64,000 nt of DNA from contig NZ_JALKAP010000004.1 of NCBI RefSeq assembly GCF_023016045.1, forward strand, positions 62,001 to 126,000, read 5' to 3'. The translations under genes and the position numbers were made by a program. Below, in pieces: positions 54,228 through 62,979 of the stretch. The first letter of the stretch is position 1; each line of letters begins with the position of its first letter. The DNA is from Marinobacter sp. S6332. Its GTDB lineage: Bacteria; Pseudomonadota; Gammaproteobacteria; Pseudomonadales; Oleiphilaceae. The notes under the pieces were generated by a model that was not told where the DNA came from, ran no database searches, and saw only the letters and a list, made by a program, of their open reading frames with translations.

Positions 54228-55082
54228 TTGTCTGAGTTATCCACCTACGAAAGTTTTGCCGTCAGCGTTGAAAGCAAGATTGCCCATGTTCAGTTCAATC
54301 GCCCGGAATCGCTGAACTCCATGAACAAAGCTTTTTGGCTTGAGCTGCCCCGTTGCATGCAGGATATTGAAGCGAACACCGATGCTCGAGTAATTGTGGT
54401 GTCATCTACGGGGAAGCACTTTTCTGCGGGAATGGATCTTGGTGTCTTTACAGACCCCAAAGCGGTACCTATGAGTGGTGACCCCGGCCGCATGGCAGAA
54501 AACTTGCGGCGGGTTGTAATGCAGCTTCAAGACACCTTAACGTCGTTGGAAACTGTGCGTCTGCCAGTACTGGCGGCCATACATGGAGGCTGTATAGGCG
54601 GTGCATTGGATTTGGTGTGTGCGGCAGATAGCCGCTACTGCACGGAAGATGCGTACTTCACCATCAAGGAAACCGAGCTTGGCATGACAGCCGATGTGGG
54701 CACGTTACAAAGGCTGCCCAAGCTGATGCCGGAAGGCGTTGTACGCGAACTCGCATACACTGGGCGCAAACTGACTGCGCAAGAAGCGAATAGGTTGGGT
54801 TTTGTGAATGCGGTTTACCCTGACCAGCAATCTTTGGTTGCCGGTGTAATGGAGATTGCCGCTAAAATTGCAGCCAATTCACCGTTGGCGGTTACGGGTT
54901 GTAAAGAGATGCTCAATTACAGCCGCGATCACACGGTAGCGGATAGCCTGAAGTACATGGCTACCTGGCAAGCAGGTATGTTCCGCCCGACTGATATGAT
55001 GAAAACCTTCCAAGCGAAAGCCCAGAAGCAAACGCCTCAGTATGATGACCTCTTTCCTGTGAAGGGGTTGTTTGAAAAATAA
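54228..55082 (+). CDS. Enoyl-CoA hydratase/isomerase (crotonase family)
   Basis: A 284-residue crotonase. The start is the TTG at 54228, with AGGAG 7 bases upstream; the product begins MSELSTYESFAVSV. The oxyanion-hole segments are GKHFSAGMDLGVF (about 65-77) and IHGGCIGGALDLVCAAD (about 115-131), with the catalytic Glu region ETELGMTADVGTLQRLP (about 145-161). The pattern ADVGTLQRLP resembles dienoyl-CoA isomerase (ECH1-like), which shifts double bases in unsaturated acyl-CoAs. The gene ends on the base before the CPBP gene. Confidence 0.88.
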   Translation: MSELSTYESFAVSVESKIAHVQFNRPESLNSMNKAFWLELPRCMQDIEANTDARVIVVSSTGKHFSAGMDLGVFTDPKAVPMSGDPGRMAENLRRVVMQLQDTLTSLETVRLPVLAAIHGGCIGGALDLVCAADSRYCTEDAYFTIKETELGMTADVGTLQRLPKLMPEGVVRELAYTGRKLTAQEANRLGFVNAVYPDQQSLVAGVMEIAAKIAANSPLAVTGCKEMLNYSRDHTVADSLKYMATWQAGMFRPTDMMKTFQAKAQKQTPQYDDLFPVKGLFEK

Positions 55083-55685
55083 ATGGCAGTGAAGAGCCCG
55101 AATAAATCAAAAATTACTCCAATTGCCGCCCTGATATTTCAGGGTGGGATTGGGGTTGTCGGGTTTTTGGTTATTCTGGTTGCGGGCATCCCGGTTCAAG
55201 GTTTTGGAGCCGGGGTTTGGCCAAGTGTGTTCTATGGTGTTCTGGGAGCTATATGCACCTATGCTGGGTTGCTACTGGCCTCGCAAATCCCCGGGTTGTT
55301 CCCGGCAGGTCTCGACCGGCAAATGCGTGGATTATACAAATTTGCGTCTGGGTACTCGTGGCCTGTTCTTATTTTACTCTCGGTCTTCGCTGGCGTAGGA
55401 GAGGAGCTTTTATTCCGGGGAGCGGTGCAAGGCTGGCTTGCCGAGTACGTGGGGTCTACTGCCGCAGTGCTTGCAGCATCTCTGCTTTTCGGCCTCGCAC
55501 ACTACGTTTCCTTCACTTACTTTGTTATCGCAACCGGCCTTGGGATGGTGCTGGGTATGGCTTATGCGATAACCGACAGTCTTCTTTTGGTTATGGTTTG
55601 GCATGGCGTTTACGACATGATAGCCCTGTTCTGCCTGCTCCGGTTTCCTGAGTGGTTTGGCGTTAATGTACGACCAAAAGATTAA
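55083..55685 (+). CDS. CPBP-family intramembrane glutamic endopeptidase-like protein
   Basis: A 200-residue membrane protein with several helical spans. CPBP (Abi) motifs: GVGEELLFRGAVQGWL (EExxxR, about 105-120), FGLAHYVSFTYFV (His, about 138-150), and MVWHGVYDMIALF near the C-terminus. The ATG follows the crotonase stop directly, so the two are co-translated. CPBP proteins cleave substrates in the membrane or act in immunity to self-made peptides; no such peptide is apparent here. Confidence 0.85.
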   Translation: MAVKSPNKSKITPIAALIFQGGIGVVGFLVILVAGIPVQGFGAGVWPSVFYGVLGAICTYAGLLLASQIPGLFPAGLDRQMRGLYKFASGYSWPVLILLSVFAGVGEELLFRGAVQGWLAEYVGSTAAVLAASLLFGLAHYVSFTYFVIATGLGMVLGMAYAITDSLLLVMVWHGVYDMIALFCLLRFPEWFGVNVRPKD

Positions 55686-56548
55686 GGCCGAGCCGCTTTC
55701 AGCGCAGCTGTCAGCCTCTCCATAACCCCTCCGCTATGACGCCAGAAGTGCCAATACAGCTCAACTTTAAGAGATTGCCCGGGAGCAATATTGACGAGAC
55801 GCCCCGCCTTGATCTCGTGCTGCGCCTGAATCTCCGGAATCATGCCGTAACCCATGCCTGCCAACGCCAGTTTCACGAACCCTTCAGAAGACGGGCATAG
55901 ATGATAAGGGAAGGCGCCGTGATAGCCATTTTGAGCTAAAAACCGGTGCTGCAACTGATCATTTGGCCCAAATACGATTGCAGGCGCGGTCTGCAAGCTC
56001 TGTTCAGTGAAGCCTTGATTGAAATACTGTGTTTTATAGGAAGGCGTTGCCAATGGCAGATAGGTCATGCCGCCAAGTGGAATGCAACGAGCTCCAGCTA
56101 CCGGTTGTGAGTTGCTGCATAGGCAAGCGGCAACATCACCTTCGCGCATTCGGCGCAGTGCAATGTCTTGATCTTCTACCACCATATCCAGCAACAACAT
56201 TTCGCTTTGGCAGAACTCTCCAACAGCCGTTGCCCACCAGGTCGCGAGACTGTCTGCATTTAGGGCAATACGCAGTCGTGCGGTCGGCTCGGAAAGGGTC
56301 GGAAGTGATTTTGCTAAATCGCGTTCAAGCAGTTGAACCTGTTGAACGTGGTTTAGCAGCTGCTGGCCCGCGGGTGTGGCTTTGGGAACCGGGCTGCGAA
56401 ACAATACTGGCTGCCCGATGCGCACTTCCAATGTTCGAATACGTTGCGAAATAGCGGACTGGCTTAGGCCGAGCACAGCGCCTGCCCGCTCAAAACCTCC
56501 CGTCTCGATAACCGTAGCGAGAGCTTCTAATAATTTATAATCAATCAT
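55682..56548 (-). CDS. argP: ArgP/IciA-type LysR regulator
   Basis: A 288-residue LysR protein: LLEALATVIETGGFERAGAVL, LSQSAISQRIRTLEVRIGQPVLFRS (HTH), and an effector domain. The subtype is ArgP, which senses lysine and arginine. It is divergent (85 bases apart) from a LysE/ArgO exporter, the classical argP-argO arrangement. The 3' end overlaps the convergent CPBP gene by 4 bases. Confidence 0.9.
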   Translation of the reverse strand: MIDYKLLEALATVIETGGFERAGAVLGLSQSAISQRIRTLEVRIGQPVLFRSPVPKATPAGQQLLNHVQQVQLLERDLAKSLPTLSEPTARLRIALNADSLATWWATAVGEFCQSEMLLLDMVVEDQDIALRRMREGDVAACLCSNSQPVAGARCIPLGGMTYLPLATPSYKTQYFNQGFTEQSLQTAPAIVFGPNDQLQHRFLAQNGYHGAFPYHLCPSSEGFVKLALAGMGYGMIPEIQAQHEIKAGRLVNIAPGQSLKVELYWHFWRHSGGVMERLTAALKAARP

Positions 56549-56633
56549 AAGAAAAACTGATGCACCATTATGAATATGAATTTCAAGTATACCGCCATGC
56601 GGTTATTCTTGCGGCATCAAAAAAGGAGTAAAA

Positions 56634-57257
56634 ATGGTGCTTGAAGGTTCGCTAGAGAGCTACTTGACGGGATTGATTGTCTGCGGCGGAATCATTGTTG
56701 CTATTGGAGCGCAGAATGCTTACGTACTGAGCCAAGCGATCCGACGAGAGCACCATTGGTGGGCGGCTGGCTTGTGCATGTCTGCAGATATTACGCTTTT
56801 TACACTTGGTATGTTTGGAGTGAGTGCGGCTTTGATGGCCATGCCACAGGCGCTGGAAATTCTGCGTTGGTTAGGCGTGGCCTTTCTCGGGTGGCTGGCT
56901 CTTCAGGCTTTTTATCGGGCCAGTCGGGGCAGGGCGGCACTTGAAACCGGGGAGGTGTCCCGTCGCAGTTTAAAAGGCGTTCTTTTTACCACCTTGGCTG
57001 TCACCTTGCTGAACCCGCAGGTGTATCTCGATACGCTCTTATTGATTCCGGCGGTTGGCGCACAGCAGGAAAACGCAACCACCTTTGTGGCAGGCGCCAG
57101 CAGTGCATCTGTTCTTTGGTTTGGCGTGCTCGCTTGGAGCGGGTCGGCACTGGCACCTATTCTTTCGCGCCCTCTGGCCTGGCGAATCATCGATGGCGTA
57201 ATTGGTGTAATGATGGCGGCTATCGCGTTTCATCTTGCGTTCAACGGCAGTCTATAA
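56634..57257 (+). CDS. argO: Basic amino acid exporter, LysE/ArgO family
   Basis: A 207-residue membrane protein with about six spans. The N-terminus GLIVCGGIIVAIGAQNAYVL carries the GAQNAxVL motif of LysE/ArgO; TLLNPQVYLDTLLLIPAVGA (split here over about 124-143) contains the NP motif. It should export arginine or lysine. AAAAGGAG lies 7 bases before the ATG. Its expression is expected to depend on ArgP, whose gene is divergent. Confidence 0.92.
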   Translation: MVLEGSLESYLTGLIVCGGIIVAIGAQNAYVLSQAIRREHHWWAAGLCMSADITLFTLGMFGVSAALMAMPQALEILRWLGVAFLGWLALQAFYRASRGRAALETGEVSRRSLKGVLFTTLAVTLLNPQVYLDTLLLIPAVGAQQENATTFVAGASSASVLWFGVLAWSGSALAPILSRPLAWRIIDGVIGVMMAAIAFHLAFNGSL

Positions 57258-57294
57258 GCAGGTTACGGTTTGCAGGATTTGGTATCCTAGTGTC

Positions 57295-57708
57295 ATGTTG
57301 AAACTATCCAATACTGTCGAAATCGCGGACTGGGAAATAGAAATTACACAAATTCGAGCTCAGGGTAACGGTGGCCAGAACGTTAATAAAGTGGCCTCAG
57401 CCGTGCACCTGCGCTTCGATATTCAAAATTCCGCTCTGCCGCCATTTTATAAAGCGCGGCTTATGGCGCTGCAGGATCAGCGCATAAGCAAAGAAGGCGT
57501 TATCATTATTAAGGCGCAATCGTTTCGTACGCTGGAGCTAAATAAGGAGGATGCCCTTGAGCGCCTGAAAGAAATGATTCAGGAGGCGGTCAAGGTGCAA
57601 AAGGTGCGGCGCGCTACCCGGCCTTCTAAATCTGCACGGCGTAAACGCGTTGACCGCAAAACCCAGAAGGGTAAAACCAAAGCCCTGCGTGGCAAGGTTC
57701 AGATCTAA
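57295..57708 (+). CDS. arfB: Alternative ribosome-rescue factor ArfB (YaeJ)
   Basis: ArfB frees stalled ribosomes by hydrolysing peptidyl-tRNA. The start at 57295 gives 137 residues. The GGQ motif is in AQGNGGQNVNKVASAVHLRF (about 22-41), and the C-terminal tail is basic (RRATRPSKSARRKRVDRK), needed to enter the empty mRNA channel. An upstream frame at 57235 has no similarity. The 3' end overlaps the convergent esterase gene by 4 bases. Confidence 0.94.
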   Translation: MLKLSNTVEIADWEIEITQIRAQGNGGQNVNKVASAVHLRFDIQNSALPPFYKARLMALQDQRISKEGVIIIKAQSFRTLELNKEDALERLKEMIQEAVKVQKVRRATRPSKSARRKRVDRKTQKGKTKALRGKVQI

Positions 57709-58778
57709 GCCGTTTCGGCTTGCTGGCCTTTGCGGGATTCAATTTCCCTGATAAACACCTCTATGTCAGCAAACGCTTCTTCAGCCTCTGGCAGCATGGG
57801 CGTGAAAATTTGCCATACATGAACCATTCCCGGCCATGTATGCAGTTCTACATGTGACCCAGCTGCTCTCGCTTTGGCGGCGTACCGCCGTGCGTTATCC
57901 AATAGCATCTCCGAATCACTGGCCTGAATCAATGTGGGCGGCAGATTGGCGAGATTGCCCAGAAGGGGTGATGCGATAGGACTGGTGGGTGAAATACGAA
58001 AGGCCGCTAAGGTCGCCCACCAGATCACCGGCCGGGGAACTTTAGAGAGGCCGCCGAACATTGGCCCAAGCATAGGGTCTGTAGAGATATTGTTACGGTT
58101 ACTGGGTGCGGACATTGTGAGGTCAGTAGAGGGTGAAAACGCCACGGCACCGTCAGCCTGACGCAACCCGTTCTCGCGAATCCATGCTAGCAGCCCAAGG
58201 GTATGGCTTCCGCCGGCAGAATCTCCCGCTATCAGAATAAATTCCGGCTCTGACTTGCCATCTGGACCGTTTTCCAATAACCAGGCGTAGGCTTTGCGGC
58301 AGTCACGCACACCGTCCATAAATCGGTGCTCTGGCATAAGGCGATAATCCAAAGAAAAAACGGCAGCATTGGTAATGCGGGACAGCCGATCCGTGATAGA
58401 TCTGTGGCTGCGGGGGCTACCGACAGCCCAGGCACCGCCGTGGATGTAGAGAATCCTTCGCCGTGTGTCGGCCCCCGGGGCAATCACCCACTCGCCTTTC
58501 GGAGTGCTGCATTGGCGGAATTCGGATTGCAAATCCAGGCCGTCACTCAGGCTGTCCATATGCTTTCGCATAGCAAGTAGCCTCGCTTTGCCGCGAAGGC
58601 CCTTGCCTGCTCTGCGCATTTCTTTTAACCGCTCCAGCACATTTTGGTTCTCGGCACTGGGGCTTGCCCCCCTAACGGAATACTGTTCTTGATCGAAGTG
58701 CGACAAATCCTCCATGCGAAACATAAGCAGCGTCAATGCAACAATAACCACGATTACGACAGCGATAATCCAGAACAT
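57705..58778 (-). CDS. Membrane-anchored alpha/beta-hydrolase, HSL family
   Basis: An esterase of 357 residues, start ATG at 58778 (FWIIAVVIVVIVALTLLMF, an N-terminal membrane anchor). The HSL motifs are HGGAW in ILYIHGGAWAVGSPRSHR (about 110-127), the nucleophile GDSAGGSHTLG (about 190), and the catalytic His region WPGMVHVWQIF with an Asp in ASDSEMLLDNA. It could hydrolyse storage lipids or other esters, which suits an organism with wax esters, but the substrate is unknown. A longer frame with a GTG at 58823 is less likely. Confidence 0.85.
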   Translation of the reverse strand: MFWIIAVVIVVIVALTLLMFRMEDLSHFDQEQYSVRGASPSAENQNVLERLKEMRRAGKGLRGKARLLAMRKHMDSLSDGLDLQSEFRQCSTPKGEWVIAPGADTRRRILYIHGGAWAVGSPRSHRSITDRLSRITNAAVFSLDYRLMPEHRFMDGVRDCRKAYAWLLENGPDGKSEPEFILIAGDSAGGSHTLGLLAWIRENGLRQADGAVAFSPSTDLTMSAPSNRNNISTDPMLGPMFGGLSKVPRPVIWWATLAAFRISPTSPIASPLLGNLANLPPTLIQASDSEMLLDNARRYAAKARAAGSHVELHTWPGMVHVWQIFTPMLPEAEEAFADIEVFIREIESRKGQQAETA

Positions 58779-58909
58779 GAGTTGTCCGTATCTTGAAAGT
58801 TGGCCCTGAAAGCATAGTCGCACTATGCTCTAAATAGGAAACAACTTAAATGTCACAAAAGGGGGCTGGCTTTGCAAATAGCCTATCGGGCCAGAAATGG
58901 GAGTATTTT

Positions 58910-59851
58910 CTATCGCTTAACGCTGCGCTGACGCGGTTTCCCAGCCTTGGGTCGTTTTGATGATTTGGGCTTTTTGCTGGTTTCAGGCCTGCCTCGGGGA
59001 GCTTTAGCCCCCGGTTTGTTACCCGACTTCGGCGCTTTAGATGGGTGGTTTTGTGAGTGGCCGTGAGAGCGCTTTTGTTTTCCAGTGGGTTGCTTTTTAG
59101 CAGCTTTAGGCTTGTCTGGGGTGCCATCGGAAGATGAATCGCGAATCGCGTCAAAAAGTCCGGCTACCTCTTTCTCCGTTAGATCCCGCCATTGGCCTAC
59201 CGCCAACCCTTTCAGGTTAACGTTCATAATACGAACGCGCTCCAGCCGGGTAACCTCAAACCCGAAATGCTCACTCATCCTGCGAATTTGGCGGTTCAGT
59301 CCTTGCACCAGCGTTATGCGAAATACAAACCGGCTCTCTTGCACCACCTTGCACTTCTTGGTCATGGTGCCAAGGATGGGAACGCCTCCGGCCATACCTT
59401 GAATAAACGACTTGGTGATGGGTTTGTCGACGGTTACAACATATTCTTTTTCGTGGTTGTTGCCAGCTCGAAGGATTTTATTGACCAGATCGCCGTTGCT
59501 GGTCATGAAGATCAGCCCCTGCGAATCCTTGTCGAGGCGTCCGATAGGAAAAATGCGAGTGCTGTGACCAACAAAGCGCTGGATGTTATGTCTTTCCGCA
59601 TCATCAGTGGTGCTGACGATGCCCACTGGTTTATTCAAAGCGATAAACACCAAGTCTTCTTCCGCTCTGGGCTCGATGATCTGGCCGTTTACCCTAACGG
59701 TATCTGTGGGTAAAACCTGATCGCCCACGCAGGCGCGCTTGCCATTGATAAAGACATTGCCTTGCTCAATGTAACGGTCGGCTTCACGGCGTGAACACAT
59801 GCCGCTTTCGCTAATGTATTTGTTGAGGCGCGTAGATTGGTTGTTGGTCAT
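58910..59851 (-). CDS. rluF: 23S rRNA pseudouridine-2604 synthase RluF
   Basis: RluF makes pseudouridine at position 2604 of 23S rRNA. The S4-like RNA-binding domain is at the start ([20 protein letters not shown], about 7-26), and the catalytic Asp is in [20 protein letters not shown]. The [12 protein letters not shown] motif (about 180) is typical. The last 75 residues are a Lys-, Arg-, Ser- and Pro-rich tail ([20 protein letters not shown] and more), as in E. coli RluF. The whole core is very close to the E. coli protein. Confidence 0.95.
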   Translation of the reverse strand: MTNNQSTRLNKYISESGMCSRREADRYIEQGNVFINGKRACVGDQVLPTDTVRVNGQIIEPRAEEDLVFIALNKPVGIVSTTDDAERHNIQRFVGHSTRIFPIGRLDKDSQGLIFMTSNGDLVNKILRAGNNHEKEYVVTVDKPITKSFIQGMAGGVPILGTMTKKCKVVQESRFVFRITLVQGLNRQIRRMSEHFGFEVTRLERVRIMNVNLKGLAVGQWRDLTEKEVAGLFDAIRDSSSDGTPDKPKAAKKQPTGKQKRSHGHSQNHPSKAPKSGNKPGAKAPRGRPETSKKPKSSKRPKAGKPRQRSVKR

Positions 59852-59956
59852 CGGTTACCCGGTTGCGTATCAGAGTTCGGGCATGATACCAGCCAGATTT
59901 TATTTCTGCGCCCTTGAGCGGGATAAAAGGGTAGGGGGGTGAAGGGGGAAGATAGA

Positions 59957-59976
59957 GCCCCCGGCATGCCGGAGGC
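59957..59976 (-). terminator. Probable terminator of the secreted DUF6160 gene
   Basis: The palindrome GCCCCCGGCATGCCGGAGGC forms an 8-bp stem with one mismatch. On the minus strand it is followed by TCTATCTTCCCCC, a modest pyrimidine tract, 11 to 30 bases after the stop of the gene at 59987. Confidence 0.6.
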
Positions 59977-59986
59977 CCCAACAGCC

Positions 59987-60811
59987 TTAGTGGCCGTAGA
60001 TACGCATAGCTGTGTTCTGAACAGACAAGTTGTCCAGAGCAACAGAGCCGATAGAGGTGCCGCCTACGAGCACTTGCCCGATAGTCATGTCAGCCTCGAA
60101 GGTATTCAAGTCGATTGCCAAAGCGGAGCCGCCATTGGCTCTGGTGCCGTTGTAAATGTCCATATTCACTTTGGCGCCTAGCTTGGTGATGATCGGGTTG
60201 TTTGGATCGAAGTCTGCGCCAGTAAGGTGCAGGTCACGAATGCCAAGGGCCAAAAATGGGATATCAACATCCAGATCGTCGATGGCGAACAAGGTTTGCA
60301 CGTTCATCTTGTCGGTTGCAGTATCAATGCGGATTTTTAGCTCCGTTACAATACCGTCCATAGCAAAATTGTTGGCCAGCAGAGTGGAGTCTGTGTGTCC
60401 TTGCAATGACCATTCCCCGGTGCTAACGGCAAAGTCGATAGGTGCTGCAACGAGTGGGAATACGTTGATCAAAGCGTCGCCGTCGTCCGCAATATCGATT
60501 TCGATCTTAATGTTATCGATCAGGTCGCTTGTATCGGCGAACAAAAAGTTTCGGATTGTCGGGTCTGTAAACTCGGCAAACATATCGGTGCGGTTAGCGC
60601 CGCCGATGAAGATGTCTTTCACAGAAAGCGAGCCTTCATCCGTATAAATAAACTCACCGATATTAACTTTGGTTTCCAGCTCAATGGTGACACCGGCCTG
60701 ACCGGTGATGTTACCCATATGAGTGTCTTCAAGTGGCTTTAGTTCTGCGCTTGCCGCGAACGACAGGCTTGAAATGGCCAGCACCAGTACTGATTTCTTC
60801 AGGCTTTTCAT
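59987..60811 (-). CDS. Secreted DUF6160-like protein
   Basis: A 274-residue protein with signal peptide (SLKKSVLVLAISSLSFAASA) and the N-terminal motif LEDTHMGNITGQAGVTIEL of DUF6160-like exported proteins (some named FilA in the Acinetobacter pilus-like system). The rest is a beta-rich repeat-like region rich in Asp and Asn (IDIADDGDALINVFPL, DTATDKMNVQTLF). It is downstream of the choice-of-anchor protein and in the same direction. Likely a surface or periplasmic protein; its role is not known. Confidence 0.75.
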   Translation of the reverse strand: MKSLKKSVLVLAISSLSFAASAELKPLEDTHMGNITGQAGVTIELETKVNIGEFIYTDEGSLSVKDIFIGGANRTDMFAEFTDPTIRNFLFADTSDLIDNIKIEIDIADDGDALINVFPLVAAPIDFAVSTGEWSLQGHTDSTLLANNFAMDGIVTELKIRIDTATDKMNVQTLFAIDDLDVDIPFLALGIRDLHLTGADFDPNNPIITKLGAKVNMDIYNGTRANGGSALAIDLNTFEADMTIGQVLVGGTSIGSVALDNLSVQNTAMRIYGH

Positions 60812-60848
60812 AGTTATTCCTTTTTTTGCTTTTTTGCTTTTGTTATGT

Positions 60849-60877
60849 GGGCCAGCCGGTGTGATCCCAGCTGGCCC
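60849..60877. promoter_or_regulatory. Hairpin between the two secreted-protein genes
   Basis: GGGCCAGC pairs with GCTGGCCC (8 base pairs, 13-base loop) in the 98-base gap between the genes at 60910 and 60811. It has no T-run on the minus strand. It may attenuate or process the transcript so that the second gene is expressed differently from the first. Confidence 0.5.
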
Positions 60878-60909
60878 GGACGGGCCTTATTCAATTAGCC
60901 CTCTTTTCC

Positions 60910-62721
60910 TTACAGCTCCGGGGTCAACGTCAGGTCGATGGTGTTACCGGAACCAGTCAGGAACTGGTTAAGAACGCTGGTCAGAAGACCACAGTTCTCG
61001 AGTGCTGGCAGGTTGTAAACGCCGCTCACGTCACCGCCAGTTGCAGGCGAGAAGTTAGAGCCTTCAACCGAGGTCAGAGTGATATCTACAGGCTCGATTG
61101 TCTGGCACTGGCTACCACCACCAACACGGATTGGGATACCGAACAGCTTGAGTTGAACTTTGGGAACCTTCACATACAGGTGGGAGTTAGCGGTCAGCTT
61201 GCCGTTAACCAGATTGCCGGTGGTCATTTCTGACTGCTCGAATTCCACGTTCGCTGTAGCGTTTAGGCGGCTGAACAGAAGCTTGATGGAGAAGTTACCA
61301 ACAGTTGGCTCAACGTTTAGGTCGGCTTCGAAGGTGCCGCTCGCCAACTCTAGAAGAGTTGCGATGCTGCCGTTTAGAGGCAGAGTGCTGTCCGACGAGT
61401 TGATATAGGTAGAGCCTGCAAGACCCAGCAGAAGCTCGATTTCGTTAGTCGGTGCTTCAAAGCCTTCTGCGGTTACTGGTACGGAGACTTCTGCATTCTC
61501 GGGATCGTCAGAGGAGATGACCAGCTGTGCGTTGCGCACGCCTGCAGCCGCCGCTGTGAAGCTTACTTCAGCTGCGCAAGTCTGGCCGGGTGCGACCGTG
61601 GTGCAGTTGTTTGTCTGCAGGAACTCGCTTGCATCAGGACCGGCAAGCTCGATGCCGTTGATCAGCAGTGTGTCGTTGCCATTGTTGGAAATTGTGACCG
61701 AAGTAGAGTTGCTCTGGCCCAGTTGAACTCGGCCCAAGTTTACAGAGGCAGGTGTTACAGCAATTTCCGGAATTGGCGCAAGCACGCTGCGGCCGTTCAG
61801 GGCAACATCTACAGAGCTGTTTTCTGCATCCGTTGAGTTGACCGTTAATGTTGCACTTTGGGTGCCTTCGCCATCGGGGATGTAAGTAACGTTTACATCA
61901 CAGCTTTCGCCAGCGGCGATGGTGCCACAGCTGTTGCTTTGCATGAATGCACTGGCGTTCGCGCCAGCAATCGAAACACCGTTGATACCAAGTGCCGCAT
62001 TACCGGTGTTGCTCAGAGTTACGATCTCATCTTTGGTGGTGCCAGCTTGCACGTTACCAAAGGCCACTTCGTCGCGGTTTACCGCAATGCGTGGTGTTTC
62101 GACAGTGTCGAATTGGACAGCAACGGTTTGCAGCAAGTTATCTTGGCCTGCAAGCAGCGTACAGTTGGTTGTAATTTCACCAATCGGTGCGGGGGCAATG
62201 GAGCCGTTAGCAGTACGAGCAACCAGATTCAGTGTCAGACCGCCAACGCGGATTTCTGCATTACCGATATCCTGCTCGGTAAACGTGAATTCTGGTGCCT
62301 GACCGTTGGCAGGAACCGTGAATGGGCCAGATTCTGATGGGATTGGGCTTGGGGGAATAGTTAGCGTTACTGTCTGCTCAACAGTTCGGCCAGCAGTAAT
62401 GATCTGGTTGGTATTTACCGCGGTGCCTTCAACCGTTTCAGAGCCCACCAGCTTAAGGCCGGTACGCGAGTCTTCGTTGACCAGTGTCATCGCGGTTACA
62501 GCGAACGCAGGCAAAGGCGAGCCAACCGTTGCACTGGTAGGAATATCTGCGCTGATCTCCGCGCTGATAGGCTGATCGCCGATCAGGGGGAACGGGCAGG
62601 TGAATTGCAGATTGGTAGTGACCGGTGCGGCCATGGCGCTTCCGGCACCAGACATTAATGCCGCAGCTGCCAGAGCTGGCGCAAGCATGCGTCCGCCGGG
62701 GTTGGTGTTCCTGAGTTTCAT
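60910..62721 (-). CDS. Secreted choice-of-anchor D (HYDIN-type Ig repeats) protein
   Basis: A 603-residue exported protein. The signal peptide contains MLAPALAAAALMSGAGSAMA. The first 200 residues are a beta-domain with CPFPLIGDQPISAEI that resembles DUF6801. Two choice-of-anchor D repeats follow (about 218-315 and 318-418), each with VxFGxVQAGxT/SVNLGRVQLGQS, TLSNTGN/TISNNGN, a Cys pair (SNSCGTIAAGESC/TNNCTTVAPGQTC). The last 180 residues are another beta-domain with two Cys (SQCQTIEP, ENCGLL). No sortase or beta-barrel domain is visible. It probably acts outside the cell with its downstream partner. Function unknown. Confidence 0.8.
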   Translation of the reverse strand: MKLRNTNPGGRMLAPALAAAALMSGAGSAMAAPVTTNLQFTCPFPLIGDQPISAEISADIPTSATVGSPLPAFAVTAMTLVNEDSRTGLKLVGSETVEGTAVNTNQIITAGRTVEQTVTLTIPPSPIPSESGPFTVPANGQAPEFTFTEQDIGNAEIRVGGLTLNLVARTANGSIAPAPIGEITTNCTLLAGQDNLLQTVAVQFDTVETPRIAVNRDEVAFGNVQAGTTKDEIVTLSNTGNAALGINGVSIAGANASAFMQSNSCGTIAAGESCDVNVTYIPDGEGTQSATLTVNSTDAENSSVDVALNGRSVLAPIPEIAVTPASVNLGRVQLGQSNSTSVTISNNGNDTLLINGIELAGPDASEFLQTNNCTTVAPGQTCAAEVSFTAAAAGVRNAQLVISSDDPENAEVSVPVTAEGFEAPTNEIELLLGLAGSTYINSSDSTLPLNGSIATLLELASGTFEADLNVEPTVGNFSIKLLFSRLNATANVEFEQSEMTTGNLVNGKLTANSHLYVKVPKVQLKLFGIPIRVGGGSQCQTIEPVDITLTSVEGSNFSPATGGDVSGVYNLPALENCGLLTSVLNQFLTGSGNTIDLTLTPEL

Positions 62722-62979
62722 GAGTTCGTCCTCTGTAAAGCATCGTTATTATAGGAGGGCGCGCAGACAACACCGAAAACGACTAATTCAATCGGACTTG
62801 CAAAATACCCTTTCGCCACGCGTTTATACGCAAGTGTGCAGGCCTATTAGGCCCCTGAAGACCGCCGTGGGTCATTGCCGTTCGCGGCATGGTTTTTGTT
62901 CAAAGCGGCGATAATGTGCAGAGAATGTCCAAACCGTGACCGGCTTCAAATTGCTTCGCTGTTCAGTTGACTGGAGCAG

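Noticed and set aside
62722..62979. A gene in the gap between the HYDIN-type protein and the AraC regulator
   Set aside because: Frames here are short and without ribosome sites; only promoter DNA is likely.
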